A DNA stretch of 64,000 nucleotides, taken from Polynucleobacter paludilacus (GTDB lineage: Bacteria; Pseudomonadota; Gammaproteobacteria; Burkholderiales; Burkholderiaceae). The DNA is taken from NCBI RefSeq assembly GCF_018687595.1, contig NZ_CP061298.1, positions 744,001 through 808,000 of the forward strand, in the 5' to 3' direction. The translations under genes were made by a program, and so were the position numbers. Under the pieces are notes generated by a model that did no database searches, was not told the origin of the DNA, and saw only the letters and a list, made by a program, of their open reading frames with translations. Below, piece after piece: positions 45,298-56,353 of this stretch. Every line of letters starts with the position of its first letter. Within the stretch, counting starts at the first letter, position 1.

Positions 45298-46002
45298 ATG
45301 AGTGATACCCGGATTTTTGAAATTTATCGTTACGACCCAGAGGTTGATGCAGCGCCTCGCATGCAACGCTATGAGCTGGAATTAAACGGCGAGCGCATGT
45401 TGTTAGATGCACTGATCTCCTTAAAGAAACAAGATGAGAGTATTTCTTATCGTCGTTCGTGCCGCGAGGGTGTTTGCGGATCCGATGCGATGAACATCAA
45501 CGGTAAAAACGGTTTGGCCTGCTTAACCAATATGTTGACCTTGCCTAAGGTCATCACTCTGCGCCCATTACCTGGCTTGCCAGTGGTGCGTGACTTGATT
45601 GTCGATATGACCTTGTTCTTCAAGCAGTATCTCTCGATCAAGCCTTATTTGGTCAATGACAATCCGGCGCCTGAGAAAGAGCGCTTGCAGAGCCCAGAAG
45701 AGCGTGAAGAGCTCAATGGTTTGTATGAGTGCATTTTGTGCGCCTCATGCTCTACTTCTTGCCCATCTTTCTGGTGGAATCCCGATAAGTTTGTTGGTCC
45801 AGCTGGCTTGTTACAAGCCTATCGTTTTATTGCCGACAGCCGCGATGAAGACACTGCACAGCGCCTGGACAATTTGGAAGACCCATACCGCTTATTCCGT
45901 TGTCATACCATCATGAATTGCGTGGATGTATGTCCTAAACACCTGAATCCTACTAAGGCGATTGGCAAGATCAAAGAGTTAATGGTTCGTAGGACTGTCT
46001 AA
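45298..46002 (+). CDS. sdhB: Succinate dehydrogenase iron-sulfur subunit SdhB
   Basis: SdhB carries electrons from FAD to quinone. All three cluster motifs are visible in the 234-residue protein: the 2Fe-2S set SCREGVCGSDAMNINGKNGLAC, the 4Fe-4S set CILCASCSTSCP and the 3Fe-4S set CHTIMNCVDVCPKHLNP. It follows sdhA by 27 bases and precedes sdhE by four. Confidence 0.98.
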   Translation: MSDTRIFEIYRYDPEVDAAPRMQRYELELNGERMLLDALISLKKQDESISYRRSCREGVCGSDAMNINGKNGLACLTNMLTLPKVITLRPLPGLPVVRDLIVDMTLFFKQYLSIKPYLVNDNPAPEKERLQSPEEREELNGLYECILCASCSTSCPSFWWNPDKFVGPAGLLQAYRFIADSRDEDTAQRLDNLEDPYRLFRCHTIMNCVDVCPKHLNPTKAIGKIKELMVRRTV

Positions 46003-46006
46003 GCTC

Positions 46007-46276
46007 ATGAGTTTGAGTAATGCAGAGTTATATCGGTTAAAGAGCGATGCTCGCCGAGGATTGTTGGAAAACGATTTAATTCTGCAGCGATTTTTTGATC
46101 GTTATGCTGCTGATCTCAATGCAGAAGATGGTCAAGTGCTAAAACAGCTGCTGGCATTGGATGACAATGACTTAATGGACTTATTAATTGGTCGCAAGGA
46201 TGAGTTGTCTGTTTTAAAAGAGATTTCTTTTTCTCCCGCTTATCAGAAGGTGATGATGCGATTGAGGGAAAAGTAG
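46007..46276 (+). CDS. sdhE: FAD assembly factor SdhE
   Basis: SdhE helps attach FAD covalently to SdhA. The 89-residue protein has the diagnostic RGLLEND (RGxxE motif, about residues 17-23) and the five-helix DUF339 layout with LLALDDNDLMDLLIGR. It lies four bases after sdhB, consistent with its job. Confidence 0.93.
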   Translation: MSLSNAELYRLKSDARRGLLENDLILQRFFDRYAADLNAEDGQVLKQLLALDDNDLMDLLIGRKDELSVLKEISFSPAYQKVMMRLREK

Positions 46277-46353
46277 TTTTTATTTAAGCTGTACTTTATT
46301 TGCTGTATTTCGGAGTTTTGAATCTCAACAGATTGAAAGATTAGAGGCTAGAC

Positions 46354-47667
46354 ATGAATGAATCGAATATCAAAGCAAAACTATCATTTTCAGATGGTTC
46401 GCCAGACATTGATTTGCCAATTTATCAAGGCAGCGTCGGTCCTGATGTAATTGATATTCGCAAGCTGTATGGTCAGACTGGTAAGTTCACCTATGATTCT
46501 GGATTTTTGTCTACAGCCTCTTGTAATAGCAAGATAACCTATATCGATGGCGATAAAGGCGAGCTGCTATATCGCGGTTACCCCATTGAAGATTTGGCTG
46601 GTAAATGTGACTTCATGGAAGTTTGCTATTTGCTGATTAACGGCAACTTGCCAAACAAAGAACAAGATGCTGATTTCAAGGAAATGATCTCGCATCACAC
46701 CATGGTGCATGAGCAGATGCAATTTTTCTTGCGCGGTTTCCGTCGCGATGCGCATCCAATGGCCGTCTTAACTGGCCTGGTTGGTGCGATGGCTGCTTTC
46801 TATCACGATCAGATCGACTATACCGATCCGAAGGCTCGCCAAATTGCTCAGATTCGTCTGATTGCTAAGATGCCGACTTTGGTTGCCATGGCTTATAAGT
46901 ATTCTGTTGGTCAGCCCTTTATCTATCCTGATAACAGCTTGTCCTACACCGCAAACTTCATGCGCATGATGTTTGCCACTCCTTGCGAAGAATACAAGGT
47001 CAATCCCGTGTTGGTTCGCGCTTTAGATCGCATCTTTATTCTGCATGCTGATCATGAACAAAATGCCTCCACTTCCACCGTACGTCTTTGTGGTTCCTCG
47101 GGCACCAACCCCTTTGCAGCAATCTCTGCAGGTATTGCTTGTTTATGGGGGCCAGCACATGGTGGTGCGAATGAAGCTTGCTTGCAAATGCTCAATGAGA
47201 TTCAGGCCAATGGTGGTGTCGATAAAATTCATGAGTTCATTGCGCAAGTGAAAGATAAGAATTCCGGTGTTCGCTTAATGGGCTTTGGTCACCGTGTTTA
47301 TAAGAACTTTGATCCCCGTGCAAAACTGATGCGTGAAACTTGTTATGAGGTCTTGAAGGAGATGGGACTTGAAAATGACCCTTTATTCAAGTTAGCGATG
47401 ACCTTGGAGAAGATCGCGTTAGAAGATGAATATTTCGTCAGCCGCAAACTGTATCCAAACGTCGATTTCTACTCAGGTATTGTGCAGCGCGCTCTTGGTG
47501 TGCCAACTGAAATGTTTACCTGCATCTTTGCATTAGCAAGAACCGTAGGCTGGATTGCCCAATGGGAAGAGATGATTACCGATCCTGAATATAAAATTGG
47601 TCGCCCACGTCAGCTCTATACCGGTGAAACATCACGCAAAGTGCCAGCTTTAGCAGATCGTAAATAA
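46354..47667 (+). CDS. gltA: Citrate synthase (type II)
   Basis: GltA condenses acetyl-CoA with oxaloacetate to start the TCA cycle. The 437-residue protein is the type II hexameric form. Active-site segments are [32 protein letters not shown] and [13 protein letters not shown], containing the catalytic His and Asp residues. It lies 77 bases after sdhE; AGAGG precedes its ATG. It may have its own promoter in that gap or share the sdh transcript. Confidence 0.98.
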   Translation: MNESNIKAKLSFSDGSPDIDLPIYQGSVGPDVIDIRKLYGQTGKFTYDSGFLSTASCNSKITYIDGDKGELLYRGYPIEDLAGKCDFMEVCYLLINGNLPNKEQDADFKEMISHHTMVHEQMQFFLRGFRRDAHPMAVLTGLVGAMAAFYHDQIDYTDPKARQIAQIRLIAKMPTLVAMAYKYSVGQPFIYPDNSLSYTANFMRMMFATPCEEYKVNPVLVRALDRIFILHADHEQNASTSTVRLCGSSGTNPFAAISAGIACLWGPAHGGANEACLQMLNEIQANGGVDKIHEFIAQVKDKNSGVRLMGFGHRVYKNFDPRAKLMRETCYEVLKEMGLENDPLFKLAMTLEKIALEDEYFVSRKLYPNVDFYSGIVQRALGVPTEMFTCIFALARTVGWIAQWEEMITDPEYKIGRPRQLYTGETSRKVPALADRK

Positions 47668-47674
47668 GGTTTTT

Positions 47675-49084
47675 ATGTCACGTACGCTTTACGATAAATT
47701 ATGGGATGACCATGTCATCTACTCCGAAGAGGATGGCACGGCGACGATCTACATCGATCGTCAGTTGTTACACGAAGTCACCAGTCCTCAGGCATTTGAA
47801 GGCTTAAACTTAGCGGGTCGTCCTGTTTGGCGTATTTCTGCCAACCTTGCGGTATCTGATCACAATGTGCCAACGACTGATCGTTCGCAAGGCATTAGCG
47901 ATCCAATTTCTAAATTGCAGGTCGATACTCTCGATCAAAACTGCGATGCCTTCGGTATTACGCAATACAAAATGAATGACACTCGTCAGGGCATCGTTCA
48001 TGTGATTGGACCAGAGCAGGGCGCCACCTTGCCTGGTATGACTGTTGTCTGCGGTGATTCTCATACCAGTACCCATGGTGCATTTGGTGCCTTAGCGTTT
48101 GGTATCGGCACTTCAGAGGTTGAGCACGTTCTGGCTACTCAAACCTTGCTCATGAAAAAGAGCAAGAATATGTTGGTGCGTGTCGACGGACGTTTACAAC
48201 CCGGCAGCACTGCAAAAGATATCGTATTGGCTGTCATTGGCAAAATTGGAACAGCGGGCGGAACTGGTTACACAATCGAATTTGCTGGCGAAGCCATCCG
48301 CAACCTATCGATGGAAGGCCGGATGACCATCTGCAATATGGCGATTGAGGCTGGCGCTCGCGCCGGCCTGGTTGCTGTTGATGAAACGACTATCGACTAT
48401 CTCCAAGGTCGTCCTTATGCACCAAAGGGCGAGGCTTTACGTCATGCTCTGCAGTATTGGCGCACCCTGCATTCTGATCCAGGCGCTCAATTTGATTCAG
48501 TGGTTGAGCTGCGTGCAGAAGAAATTGCTCCGCAAGTCACTTGGGGTACTTCGCCAGAAATGGTTTTACCCATCAGTGATCGCGTGCCTGATCCTGAGAA
48601 AGAGCGCGACCCTAATAAGCGTGATGCGATGGAGCGTGCCTTGCAGTATATGGACTTGACGCCAAACACACCGCTAAGCAATATCACCGTCGATAAAGTA
48701 TTCATCGGCTCTTGTACTAATAGTCGCATCGAAGACCTGCGAGCTGCCGCAAAAGTGGTTGATCGAATCGGCAAAAAAATTGCACCGAATATTAAGCTTG
48801 CTCTCGTAGTTCCTGGATCCGGTTTGGTAAAAGCTCAAGCGGAGCGCGAGGGACTGGATCGGGTATTTAAGGCTGCAGGTTTTGAATGGCGTGAACCGGG
48901 TTGCTCGATGTGCCTCGCTATGAATGCAGATCGTCTCGAGCCTGGTGAGCGCTGCGCCTCCACCTCAAATCGTAATTTTGAAGGTCGCCAAGGCAATGGC
49001 GGTAGAACCCATTTAGTGAGCCCAGCGATGGCGGCCGCTGCTGCGATTGAAGGCCACTTTGTCGATATTCGGAAAATTTCCTAA
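47675..49084 (+). CDS. leuC: 3-isopropylmalate dehydratase large subunit LeuC
   Basis: LeuC, with LeuD, isomerises 2-isopropylmalate to 3-isopropylmalate in leucine synthesis. The 469-residue protein has aconitase-family 4Fe-4S ligands in [11 protein letters not shown] and [11 protein letters not shown], plus [20 protein letters not shown]. It starts seven bases after gltA. A small lipoprotein gene lies between it and leuD. Confidence 0.97.
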   Translation: MSRTLYDKLWDDHVIYSEEDGTATIYIDRQLLHEVTSPQAFEGLNLAGRPVWRISANLAVSDHNVPTTDRSQGISDPISKLQVDTLDQNCDAFGITQYKMNDTRQGIVHVIGPEQGATLPGMTVVCGDSHTSTHGAFGALAFGIGTSEVEHVLATQTLLMKKSKNMLVRVDGRLQPGSTAKDIVLAVIGKIGTAGGTGYTIEFAGEAIRNLSMEGRMTICNMAIEAGARAGLVAVDETTIDYLQGRPYAPKGEALRHALQYWRTLHSDPGAQFDSVVELRAEEIAPQVTWGTSPEMVLPISDRVPDPEKERDPNKRDAMERALQYMDLTPNTPLSNITVDKVFIGSCTNSRIEDLRAAAKVVDRIGKKIAPNIKLALVVPGSGLVKAQAEREGLDRVFKAAGFEWREPGCSMCLAMNADRLEPGERCASTSNRNFEGRQGNGGRTHLVSPAMAAAAAIEGHFVDIRKIS

Positions 49085-49091
49085 GCTTGCT

Positions 49092-49286
49092 ATGCGTAAA
49101 ACTTCTCTCATTACTAGACTCATCTTGGTTGGCCTATTGGGCATGATCTTGACAGCTTGTGCAAACACCATGGAAGGTGTTGGCAAAGATCTGCAGAATA
49201 TGGGGACTTCGATGGACCCCAAATCTTCAACTAATAATTCTTCCCAAACTAAAGGGAAAGATGTTGTTGTTACACCGGTTAAATAA
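49092..49286 (+). CDS. Entericidin-like small lipoprotein
   Basis: The 64-residue product has a lipoprotein signal (LLGMILTAC, Cys about residue 23) and [15 protein letters not shown], which resembles entericidin A/B proteins. A longer reading from 49047 would overlap leuC and is unlikely. It sits seven bases after leuC and two bases before leuD, so it is carried on the leucine operon transcript. Entericidins act in cell lysis in E. coli; that role is not shown here. Confidence 0.78.
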   Translation: MRKTSLITRLILVGLLGMILTACANTMEGVGKDLQNMGTSMDPKSSTNNSSQTKGKDVVVTPVK

Positions 49287-49288
49287 TT

Positions 49289-49936
49289 ATGGATAAGTTC
49301 ACCGTCTATCAGGGCTTAGTTGCTCCCTTGAATCGCGAGAACGTTGATACTGATGCGATCATCCCGAAGCAATTTTTGAAATCGATTAAGAAAACTGGCT
49401 TTGGCCAAAATCTGTTTGATGAGTGGCGTTATTTAGATCATGGCGAGCCAGGTCAAGATTGCACTAACCGTCCAATCAACCCCGACTTCGTTTTAAATCA
49501 ATCTCGCTATCAAGGCGCTGGAATTTTGTTGGCCCGTAAAAACTTTGGCTGCGGAAGCTCGCGCGAACATGCGCCATGGGCTTTGTCTCAATTTGGCTTT
49601 AGAGCCATTATCGCCCCTAGTTTTGCGGACATTTTTTACAATAATTGCTTCAAAAACGGTCTATTACCGATTGTTCTTTCTGAAATTCAGGTCGATCATT
49701 TATTCAATGAAACTCAGGCCTTTAATGGTTACCAGCTGACAATTGACCTAGACAGTCAGCAAGTCATTTTGCCAGGCGGCACAAGCTATGCTTTTGAGGT
49801 CGCACCCTTCAGAAAATACTGCCTTCTCAATGGTTTGGACGATATTGGGCTAACTCTGCGCCATGCAGATAAAATTAAGGCTTACGAAGCTGAGCGCATT
49901 CTTAAAATGCCTTGGCTTGCCACCCAGTTGCCGTAG
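49289..49936 (+). CDS. leuD: 3-isopropylmalate dehydratase small subunit LeuD
   Basis: LeuD completes the isopropylmalate isomerase with LeuC. Its 215 residues are standard, with [19 protein letters not shown] (about residues 12-30) and the swivel-domain motif [18 protein letters not shown]. It starts two bases after the entericidin-like gene. Confidence 0.97.
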   Translation: MDKFTVYQGLVAPLNRENVDTDAIIPKQFLKSIKKTGFGQNLFDEWRYLDHGEPGQDCTNRPINPDFVLNQSRYQGAGILLARKNFGCGSSREHAPWALSQFGFRAIIAPSFADIFYNNCFKNGLLPIVLSEIQVDHLFNETQAFNGYQLTIDLDSQQVILPGGTSYAFEVAPFRKYCLLNGLDDIGLTLRHADKIKAYEAERILKMPWLATQLP

Positions 49937-49959
49937 TGTCATTGAGTTAAAGGCGTTTC

Positions 49960-51030
49960 ATGAAAATTGCAGTCCTACCAGGCGATGGTATCGGCCCGGA
50001 AATCGTTGCTGAAGCTGTTAAGGTTCTCAAGGCGCTAGTGCCCCAATTCATCTTGGAAGAGGCTCCAGTTGGTGGAGCTGCTTATGATCTGCATGGTCAT
50101 CCATTACCTCCTGCTACCTTAGAGTTAGCCAAACAGGCTGATGCCATTTTGTTTGGAGCGGTTGGTGACTGGAAATATGACACCTTAGCGCGCGAGTTTC
50201 GTCCAGAGCAAGCCATTCTGGGTTTGCGCAAACACCTTGAGTTATTTGCCAACTTTCGTCCAGCCATTTGCTATGCAGAACTGACTGCCGCATCGAGTTT
50301 GAAACCTGAAATCGTTGGCGGCTTAGATATCTTGATCGTTCGAGAACTGAACGGCGATATTTATTTTGGGCAACCGCGCGGCATTCGCAGCTCAGAGTTG
50401 CCATTGTTTAAAGGTGCGCGTGAAGGTTTTGACACGATGCATTACAGCGAGCCAGAAGTGGAGCGCATTGGTCGAGTGGCTTTTGAAGCGGCTCGTAAGC
50501 GTAGCAAGAAAGTTTGCAGCGTAGATAAAGCCAATGTATTAGAAACATCGCAACTTTGGCGCGATGTCATGATTCGGGTGTCTTCAGAATATCCAGATGT
50601 AGAGCTATCCCATATGTATGTTGATAATGCAGCAATGCAGTTGGTCAAAGCACCCAAGGCATTTGATGTCGTCGTGACTGGAAACCTCTTTGGAGACATT
50701 CTTTCTGATGAGGCTGCCATGTTGACAGGCTCTATTGGCATGTTGCCATCAGCCTCTTTGGATAAGAACAACAAGGGCTTATATGAACCCAGTCATGGTT
50801 CTGCGCCCGATATTGCTGGCAAAGGTATCGCTAATCCATTGGCGACCATTCTTTCGGCTGCAATGATGCTGCGCTACTCATTGGGAATGCCTGAGCAGGC
50901 GGATACGATTGAAGCAGCAGTACAGAAAGTCCTTTCGCAAGGTCTTCGTACAGCAGATATCTATACCGCTGGAACAACGAAAGTATCTACGGTTCAGATG
51001 GGTGACGCTGTTCTAGCGGCACTCGCTTAA
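49960..51030 (+). CDS. leuB: 3-isopropylmalate dehydrogenase LeuB
   Basis: LeuB oxidises and decarboxylates 3-isopropylmalate with NAD. The 356-residue protein has [16 protein letters not shown] at the start, [15 protein letters not shown] (about residues 128-142), and [25 protein letters not shown] in the cofactor and metal region. It follows leuD by 23 bases and precedes asd. Confidence 0.97.
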   Translation: MKIAVLPGDGIGPEIVAEAVKVLKALVPQFILEEAPVGGAAYDLHGHPLPPATLELAKQADAILFGAVGDWKYDTLAREFRPEQAILGLRKHLELFANFRPAICYAELTAASSLKPEIVGGLDILIVRELNGDIYFGQPRGIRSSELPLFKGAREGFDTMHYSEPEVERIGRVAFEAARKRSKKVCSVDKANVLETSQLWRDVMIRVSSEYPDVELSHMYVDNAAMQLVKAPKAFDVVVTGNLFGDILSDEAAMLTGSIGMLPSASLDKNNKGLYEPSHGSAPDIAGKGIANPLATILSAAMMLRYSLGMPEQADTIEAAVQKVLSQGLRTADIYTAGTTKVSTVQMGDAVLAALA

Positions 51031-51064
51031 TTCATTCATTATTTAATACAGATTAGTGGCTCAT

Positions 51065-52222
51065 ATGGGAAATCAAAATACACCAGTTGTTGGACTCGTT
51101 GGCTGGCGCGGTATGGTTGGCAGCGTTCTCATGGAGAGAATGCTGGTCGAGAAAGACTTTGATTTGATCGAGCCGGTATTTTTTAGTACCAGTCAAGTTG
51201 GCGGTGAAGTGCCTGCCTTCAATGGTCAAAAAGTCACCAAGTCTGAAACCACTTTGCAAGATGCAAATGACATTGCTTCGCTAGCTCGTTGCGACATTAT
51301 TTTGACTTGCCAGGGTGGCGACTACACCAATGCCATCTTTCCAAAGTTGCGCGCAGCAGGTTGGCAGGGTCACTGGATCGATGCTGCCAGCGCCTTGCGG
51401 ATGAAAGAGGATGCCGTGTTGATTTTGGATCCTGTCAATCGTCCTGTGATTGATCGTGCTTTAGCTGCCGGTGGTAAAAATTGGATTGGTAGTAACTGCA
51501 CGGTGAGTTTAATGATGATGGCAATGGGCGGCTTGGTCAAAGCGGATTTGGTCGAGTGGATCAGCGCCATGACTTACCAAGCTGCGTCGGGAGCCGGCGC
51601 TCAGAATATGCGTGAGCTGTTACTTCAAATGGGTGCTTTGCGTGACAGCGTTGCTGCAGAGTTGGCTGATCCTAACTCCTGGATCTTGGATATTGATCGC
51701 AAGGTTACCGCTACTTTACGTTCTACTGATTTTCCTAAGCAGAACTTTCGTAACACCGCTCTAGCAGGTAGTTTGATTCCATGGATTGATGTTCCTGTCG
51801 AAAATGGACAGACTAAAGAAGAGTGGAAGGGCGGTGCCGAGTTCAATAAGATTTTAGGTAAACCAGCCTTTCGGACACCTGGCAGCATACCCATTGATGG
51901 ACTCTGTGTGCGAGTGGGTGCGATGCGTTGCCACTCTCAAGGATTGACCGTCAAACTCAAAAAAGATATTCCGCTCAAAGAAATCGAGAGTATTTTGGCT
52001 AACGACAATCAGTGGGTCAAAGTAGTCCCCAATGATCGAGAAATGACTGAGCGCGATCTATCGCCTGCGGCAGTGAGTGGAACCTTAACCGTACCGATTG
52101 GAAGACTCCATAAATTAGCCATGGGCCCTGAATATCTTGGCGCCTTTACTGTTGGTGACCAGCTGTTGTGGGGTGCTGCTGAGCCTCTGCGTCGCATGTT
52201 GCGTATCCTCTTAGATCACTAA
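51065..52222 (+). CDS. asd: Aspartate-semialdehyde dehydrogenase
   Basis: Asd makes aspartate semialdehyde for lysine, methionine, threonine and diaminopimelate. The protein (385 residues from ATG 51065) has the NADP motif [17 protein letters not shown], the catalytic Cys in [15 protein letters not shown] (about residue 145) and [16 protein letters not shown] with the active-site His. GTG 51056 is an alternative start with three more residues; neither has a clear ribosome site. Confidence 0.96.
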   Translation: MGNQNTPVVGLVGWRGMVGSVLMERMLVEKDFDLIEPVFFSTSQVGGEVPAFNGQKVTKSETTLQDANDIASLARCDIILTCQGGDYTNAIFPKLRAAGWQGHWIDAASALRMKEDAVLILDPVNRPVIDRALAAGGKNWIGSNCTVSLMMMAMGGLVKADLVEWISAMTYQAASGAGAQNMRELLLQMGALRDSVAAELADPNSWILDIDRKVTATLRSTDFPKQNFRNTALAGSLIPWIDVPVENGQTKEEWKGGAEFNKILGKPAFRTPGSIPIDGLCVRVGAMRCHSQGLTVKLKKDIPLKEIESILANDNQWVKVVPNDREMTERDLSPAAVSGTLTVPIGRLHKLAMGPEYLGAFTVGDQLLWGAAEPLRRMLRILLDH

Positions 52223-52224
52223 GG

Positions 52225-53577
52225 ATGGAAGTGCGCTCTAGAAGACTGCTGCTAATTCGCATTATTTGCGGGTTCTTGTTGAGCTGGTCTGGTGTGGCTG
52301 GAGCGATCACTTTGGGTTCCCCCCAAGTTCAGTCTCAAGCTGGGCAACCGCTTCGAGTTGAGATACCTATTCGAGTTTCTGCTCAGGAGCAGGATGTATT
52401 AGAGAGTCTCAAGGCGCAGGTCCCCAGCGCTGCTGACTATGCTCGTCTCGATGTATCTGGCAAGATACTCAATTTCAATATGCAGTCGATGGTATATCGC
52501 ACGCGCGACGAAAGATTAGTGGTGTTAGTTGAGACTGTCGACCCCATCCCTGTAAGTGATGACCCCTTCGTCGACGTGCTGATTCAGCTCAATTGGGCTA
52601 GTGGCAGTCTAAGTAAGACCTTTACATTGCTCTTGGGTGATACACAAAAAGTGATCGTTAAACCAGGGCAAAACTTATCAGAGATTGCAGCTCAAATGGC
52701 TCCTTTTTTAGAGGGCGCTAGCTTGGATCAAGCCATGATGGCGCTTTATAAAGCGAACCCTGATGCATTTGCGAGTGGCTCAATCAATTTGCTTGCAGCT
52801 GGTGCTGAGCTGAATAAACCCAGTCAAGCTCTTCTTAGATCGATTAGTCCAGTTGAAGCAAGCCGTTTTGTGGCCGAGGCAAATGCGGAATGGCTAGCCA
52901 ATCATTCTGATGCGGCTGGTGGTGAAAAAGGAAATCAAAAGATTGATTCCAAGCAAACCGTCAAGGGCAAAGAAATTCAAGACCGCTTGAAAATTGGTGC
53001 TAGTCCTACCGATGTTCAAGAAAAAGCTTATACAGAAGAACTAGTTGCTAAAGAAAAAGCATTAGAGCAGACCCGCGCTAAGGTCGTGGAGCTTGAAAAG
53101 AATATTGCTAAACTACAAAAGCTAGTGGATCAGGCAAAGGGCAAAAAATCCCAAGACCAAAACTATGGCTTAGGTGCATTTGGTCCTGCATTAATTGGCT
53201 TAGGCCTTATTGCCTTGACTGGCATACTACTTTGGCTATTCGCTCGCCATGCTCGCCGATCTGAGATAACTGCAAGCTCCTCTCATATGGTTCATCAGGC
53301 TTCTCCAGTGATGCCCGTACCTGAGCGTGCAAAGTCTCTCTTCGCTGGTATCAGTCTCGATCTTGAGCCCACCTCTAAAGTTCAGGCCGACGATAATCTT
53401 CTCGAAGATACGCTCCGTGTAAAGCTCAATTTAGCTAAGGCTTACATGACGATTGAGGACTATTCTGCAGCCAAAAAATCCTTAGAAGAAATCGTGCTCA
53501 TCAGTAATACAGTAGATCCTTTACTAACCATTGAGGCTCAGGGCTTGTTAGCTGAGCTTACTCAACGAAACACTTAG
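52225..53577 (+). CDS. fimV: FimV-like protein with LysM domain and C-terminal TPR-like helix pair
   Basis: FimV proteins link peptidoglycan to polar organisation and type IV pili in Pseudomonas. The 450-residue protein starts with a signal peptide. It then has the FimV N-terminal domain (LGSPQVQSQAGQPLRVEIPI), a LysM domain (VIVKPGQNLSEIAAQMAP, about residues 149-166), a coiled coil (about 275-310), one membrane segment (about 322-340) and a FimV C-terminal helix pair (LNLAKAYMTIEDYSAAKKSLEE). It is about half the usual length. The asd-fimV-truA order matches Pseudomonas. Confidence 0.88.
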   Translation: MEVRSRRLLLIRIICGFLLSWSGVAGAITLGSPQVQSQAGQPLRVEIPIRVSAQEQDVLESLKAQVPSAADYARLDVSGKILNFNMQSMVYRTRDERLVVLVETVDPIPVSDDPFVDVLIQLNWASGSLSKTFTLLLGDTQKVIVKPGQNLSEIAAQMAPFLEGASLDQAMMALYKANPDAFASGSINLLAAGAELNKPSQALLRSISPVEASRFVAEANAEWLANHSDAAGGEKGNQKIDSKQTVKGKEIQDRLKIGASPTDVQEKAYTEELVAKEKALEQTRAKVVELEKNIAKLQKLVDQAKGKKSQDQNYGLGAFGPALIGLGLIALTGILLWLFARHARRSEITASSSHMVHQASPVMPVPERAKSLFAGISLDLEPTSKVQADDNLLEDTLRVKLNLAKAYMTIEDYSAAKKSLEEIVLISNTVDPLLTIEAQGLLAELTQRNT

Positions 53578-53586
53578 ATCGCAATC

Positions 53587-54420
53587 GTGAGAATTGCATT
53601 AGGCGTGCAGTATGAGGGTAGTCAGTTTTGTGGTTGGCAAACCCAAGCACCCCCCATTCGCTCCGTTCAAGCTGAATTAGAAAAAGCCATTGAATCTTTC
53701 ATTGGGAGCGAGGGCGTTGCCAATAATCCCGTGAAGACAATTACAGCAGGCCGAACTGATACGGGCGTTCATGCCTTGGGTCAAGTGGTTCATTTTGATA
53801 CGTCGGTAGAGCGTTCTGATTGGTCTTGGGTCAGAGGCATCAATTCCTTTTTACCCTCTGATATTGTGATCAATTGGGCTAAGCTAGTTTCAGAAGATTT
53901 CAGCGCGAGATTTTCTGCTTATGAAAGAACCTATATTTATGCACTGCATGCTAGTCCATGCCGCGCTCCGCTAGTTGCTCACCGGGCTGGCTTTTATATG
54001 TTGCCGCCCGATACTTGGTTCGACATTCCCGCGATGAAAAAAGCAGCCGAGTGTTTAATTGGCGAGCATGATTTCAGCTCTTTTCGCTCCGCGGAATGTC
54101 AAAGTAAAACCCCCATCAAAACCCTGTACTCGATCGACATTATTTCTGAGCAACCTTGGTTGTATTTCCGGATTCGCGGCAACGCTTTTTTGCATCATAT
54201 GGTGCGCAATTTGGTTGGGTCATTCTTGATGATTGGCGTTGGTAAGCAAGATGCTTCTTGGATGCAGGAAATCTTGGAGGCAAGGGATCGAAAAGTGGCT
54301 GCACCAACATTCGCTCCTGATGGTCTATATCTTGCCAAAATTGCCTATCCAGAGGTATTCCAGATCCCCGATTCCTGGCTACAGAATTCTTTACTACCGA
54401 GCCAGCTCCTCGACTATTAG
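53587..54420 (+). CDS. truA: tRNA pseudouridine(38-40) synthase TruA
   Basis: TruA makes pseudouridine at positions 38-40 of the tRNA anticodon arm. The 277-residue protein has the catalytic Asp58 in [14 protein letters not shown] and [13 protein letters not shown] near the C-terminus. The start is GTG 53587. It lies between fimV and trpF as in other proteobacteria. Confidence 0.96.
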   Translation: MRIALGVQYEGSQFCGWQTQAPPIRSVQAELEKAIESFIGSEGVANNPVKTITAGRTDTGVHALGQVVHFDTSVERSDWSWVRGINSFLPSDIVINWAKLVSEDFSARFSAYERTYIYALHASPCRAPLVAHRAGFYMLPPDTWFDIPAMKKAAECLIGEHDFSSFRSAECQSKTPIKTLYSIDIISEQPWLYFRIRGNAFLHHMVRNLVGSFLMIGVGKQDASWMQEILEARDRKVAAPTFAPDGLYLAKIAYPEVFQIPDSWLQNSLLPSQLLDY

Positions 54421-54447
54421 GCTTGCCTAGGGCTTATTATTAGGCTT

Positions 54448-55125
54448 ATGGGACTACTTCATTTCACGCCAGGCCATACTAGGGTCAAAATCTGCGGTTT
54501 ACGTACCGAGTCAGATGTAGATGCGGCAGTCCAAGCAGGGGCAGATGCGGTCGGTTTTGTCTTCTATCCCCCCAGCTCCAGAGCAGTAACCCCAAAAACA
54601 GTAGCCCAGCTTATCAAGCGCTTACCAGCCGGAGTAGATGCGGTCGCTTTGCTTGTAAACCCTAGTCAGGCCCAGGTAGATGAGATTCGGTCAACAGCCC
54701 CAATTAGCCTCTGGCAATTTCATGGAGATGAGTCTCCATCGGATTGCTCCCTGTTTGCTGAGGGTGAGCCTTGGATCAAAGCAGCCAGAATAGGGCCTAA
54801 GTTCGCTTTTGACGAATTTTCTCTACAATATGAGGCTGCAAATGCTTTTCTCCTCGATGCTTTAGTTGAGGGTTATGGAGGAGGGGGCATCCCTTTTGAT
54901 TGGAATGGAATTCCTCAAGCATGGCTAAGCGTAAACGGGCCTCGGGTCGTTTTGAGTGGTGGGTTAAATGCGCACAACGTCGGCGAGGCGATTGCGCGTC
55001 TGCATCCTTGCGCGGTTGACATCTCCAGCGGTGTCGAAATCAGCAAAGGTGTAAAAGATCCTGCACTGATCAAGCAGTTTATTGAAGCGGTTCGTGCAGC
55101 AGATGTGAAGCTGTCATCCCCCTAA
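54448..55125 (+). CDS. trpF: Phosphoribosylanthranilate isomerase TrpF
   Basis: TrpF converts phosphoribosylanthranilate to CdRP in tryptophan synthesis. The 225-residue barrel protein has VKICGLRTESDVDAAVQAGADAVGFVFYPPSSR (about residues 11-43), LWQFHGDE, and the C-terminal VDISSGVE phosphate site. It precedes trpB and trpA, with the rest of the pathway elsewhere. Confidence 0.97.
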   Translation: MGLLHFTPGHTRVKICGLRTESDVDAAVQAGADAVGFVFYPPSSRAVTPKTVAQLIKRLPAGVDAVALLVNPSQAQVDEIRSTAPISLWQFHGDESPSDCSLFAEGEPWIKAARIGPKFAFDEFSLQYEAANAFLLDALVEGYGGGGIPFDWNGIPQAWLSVNGPRVVLSGGLNAHNVGEAIARLHPCAVDISSGVEISKGVKDPALIKQFIEAVRAADVKLSSP

Positions 55126-55153
55126 TTGCTGTAATTTGATTTAAGAGGTAGCC

Positions 55154-56347
55154 ATGTACGACAAACCTGATGCAAGAGGACACTTTGGTCCTTATGGTGG
55201 TGTGTTTGTATCCGAAACATTGATGTTTGCTTTGGATGAACTCAAGGCCGCTTACGCAAAATATCAAAACGATCCCCAATTTCTTGCTGAGTTTCATAGT
55301 GAGCTGAAACATTTTGTTGGTCGCCCATCACCGATTTATCATGCTAAGCGCATGAGTGAAATTCATGGTGGTGCCCAGATCTATTTCAAGCGAGAAGATC
55401 TCAACCATACCGGTGCCCACAAGATTAATAACGTCATTGGCCAAGCGATGCTGGCCAAGCGGATGGGTAAGCCCCGCATTATTGCCGAGACCGGAGCGGG
55501 GCAGCATGGCGTTGCCACGGCTACCATCTGTGCGCGCTTTGGCTTGGATTGCACCGTCTATCAAGGTTCAGTAGATGTTGCACGACAAGCGCAGAATGTG
55601 TATCGCATGAAACTACTCGGCGCTAAGGTTGTACCCGTAGAGTCTGGTACCAAAACCCTAAAAGATGCTTTGAATGAAGCGATGCGTGACTGGGTAACGA
55701 ATGTGGAAGATACCTTTTACATTATTGGCACCGTTGCAGGACCACACCCTTATCCGATGATGGTCAGAGATTTTCAGAGTGTGATTGGTGAAGAGTGCAA
55801 AGTGCAAATGCCCGATTTGACTGGTCGTCAACCTGACTATGTTTTAGCTTGTGTTGGTGGCGGTTCTAATGCAATGGGTATCTTTTACCCCTATATTGAT
55901 TTTCCAGAAGTGAAACTCATTGGAGTTGAGGCTGCCGGTCACGGACTCAATAGCGGCCTTCACTCCGCGGCTCTTTGTGTCGGTAAGCCTGGGGTGTTGC
56001 ACGGTAACCGCACTTATCTTTTACAAGATGAGAACGGACAAATTGCAGAGACCCATTCTGTTTCAGCGGGCATGGATTACCCTGGAGTAGGCCCAGAGCA
56101 TGCTTGGCTTAAAGATTCAGGTCGCGCTGAGTATGTTGCGATTGATGACAAGGAGGCTTTGCAAGCCTTCCACGATTGCTGTCGTATTGAAGGCATTATT
56201 CCCGCATTGGAATCAGCCCATGCGATTGCCTACGCCTGTAAATTGGCAGGGACCCTTGGAAAAGATAAGACCATTCTGGTCAATCTATCAGGTCGTGGCG
56301 ATAAAGATATGCATACCGTGGCTCAAGCAACAGGCTCTGAAGGCTAA
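55154..56347 (+). CDS. trpB: Tryptophan synthase beta chain TrpB
   Basis: TrpB joins indole and serine using PLP. The 397-residue protein has PLP Lys90 in [16 protein letters not shown], the glutamate segment [14 protein letters not shown] and the phosphate loop [15 protein letters not shown] precedes the ATG. trpA follows after six bases. Confidence 0.98.
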   Translation: MYDKPDARGHFGPYGGVFVSETLMFALDELKAAYAKYQNDPQFLAEFHSELKHFVGRPSPIYHAKRMSEIHGGAQIYFKREDLNHTGAHKINNVIGQAMLAKRMGKPRIIAETGAGQHGVATATICARFGLDCTVYQGSVDVARQAQNVYRMKLLGAKVVPVESGTKTLKDALNEAMRDWVTNVEDTFYIIGTVAGPHPYPMMVRDFQSVIGEECKVQMPDLTGRQPDYVLACVGGGSNAMGIFYPYIDFPEVKLIGVEAAGHGLNSGLHSAALCVGKPGVLHGNRTYLLQDENGQIAETHSVSAGMDYPGVGPEHAWLKDSGRAEYVAIDDKEALQAFHDCCRIEGIIPALESAHAIAYACKLAGTLGKDKTILVNLSGRGDKDMHTVAQATGSEG

Positions 56348-56353
56348 AGATTC

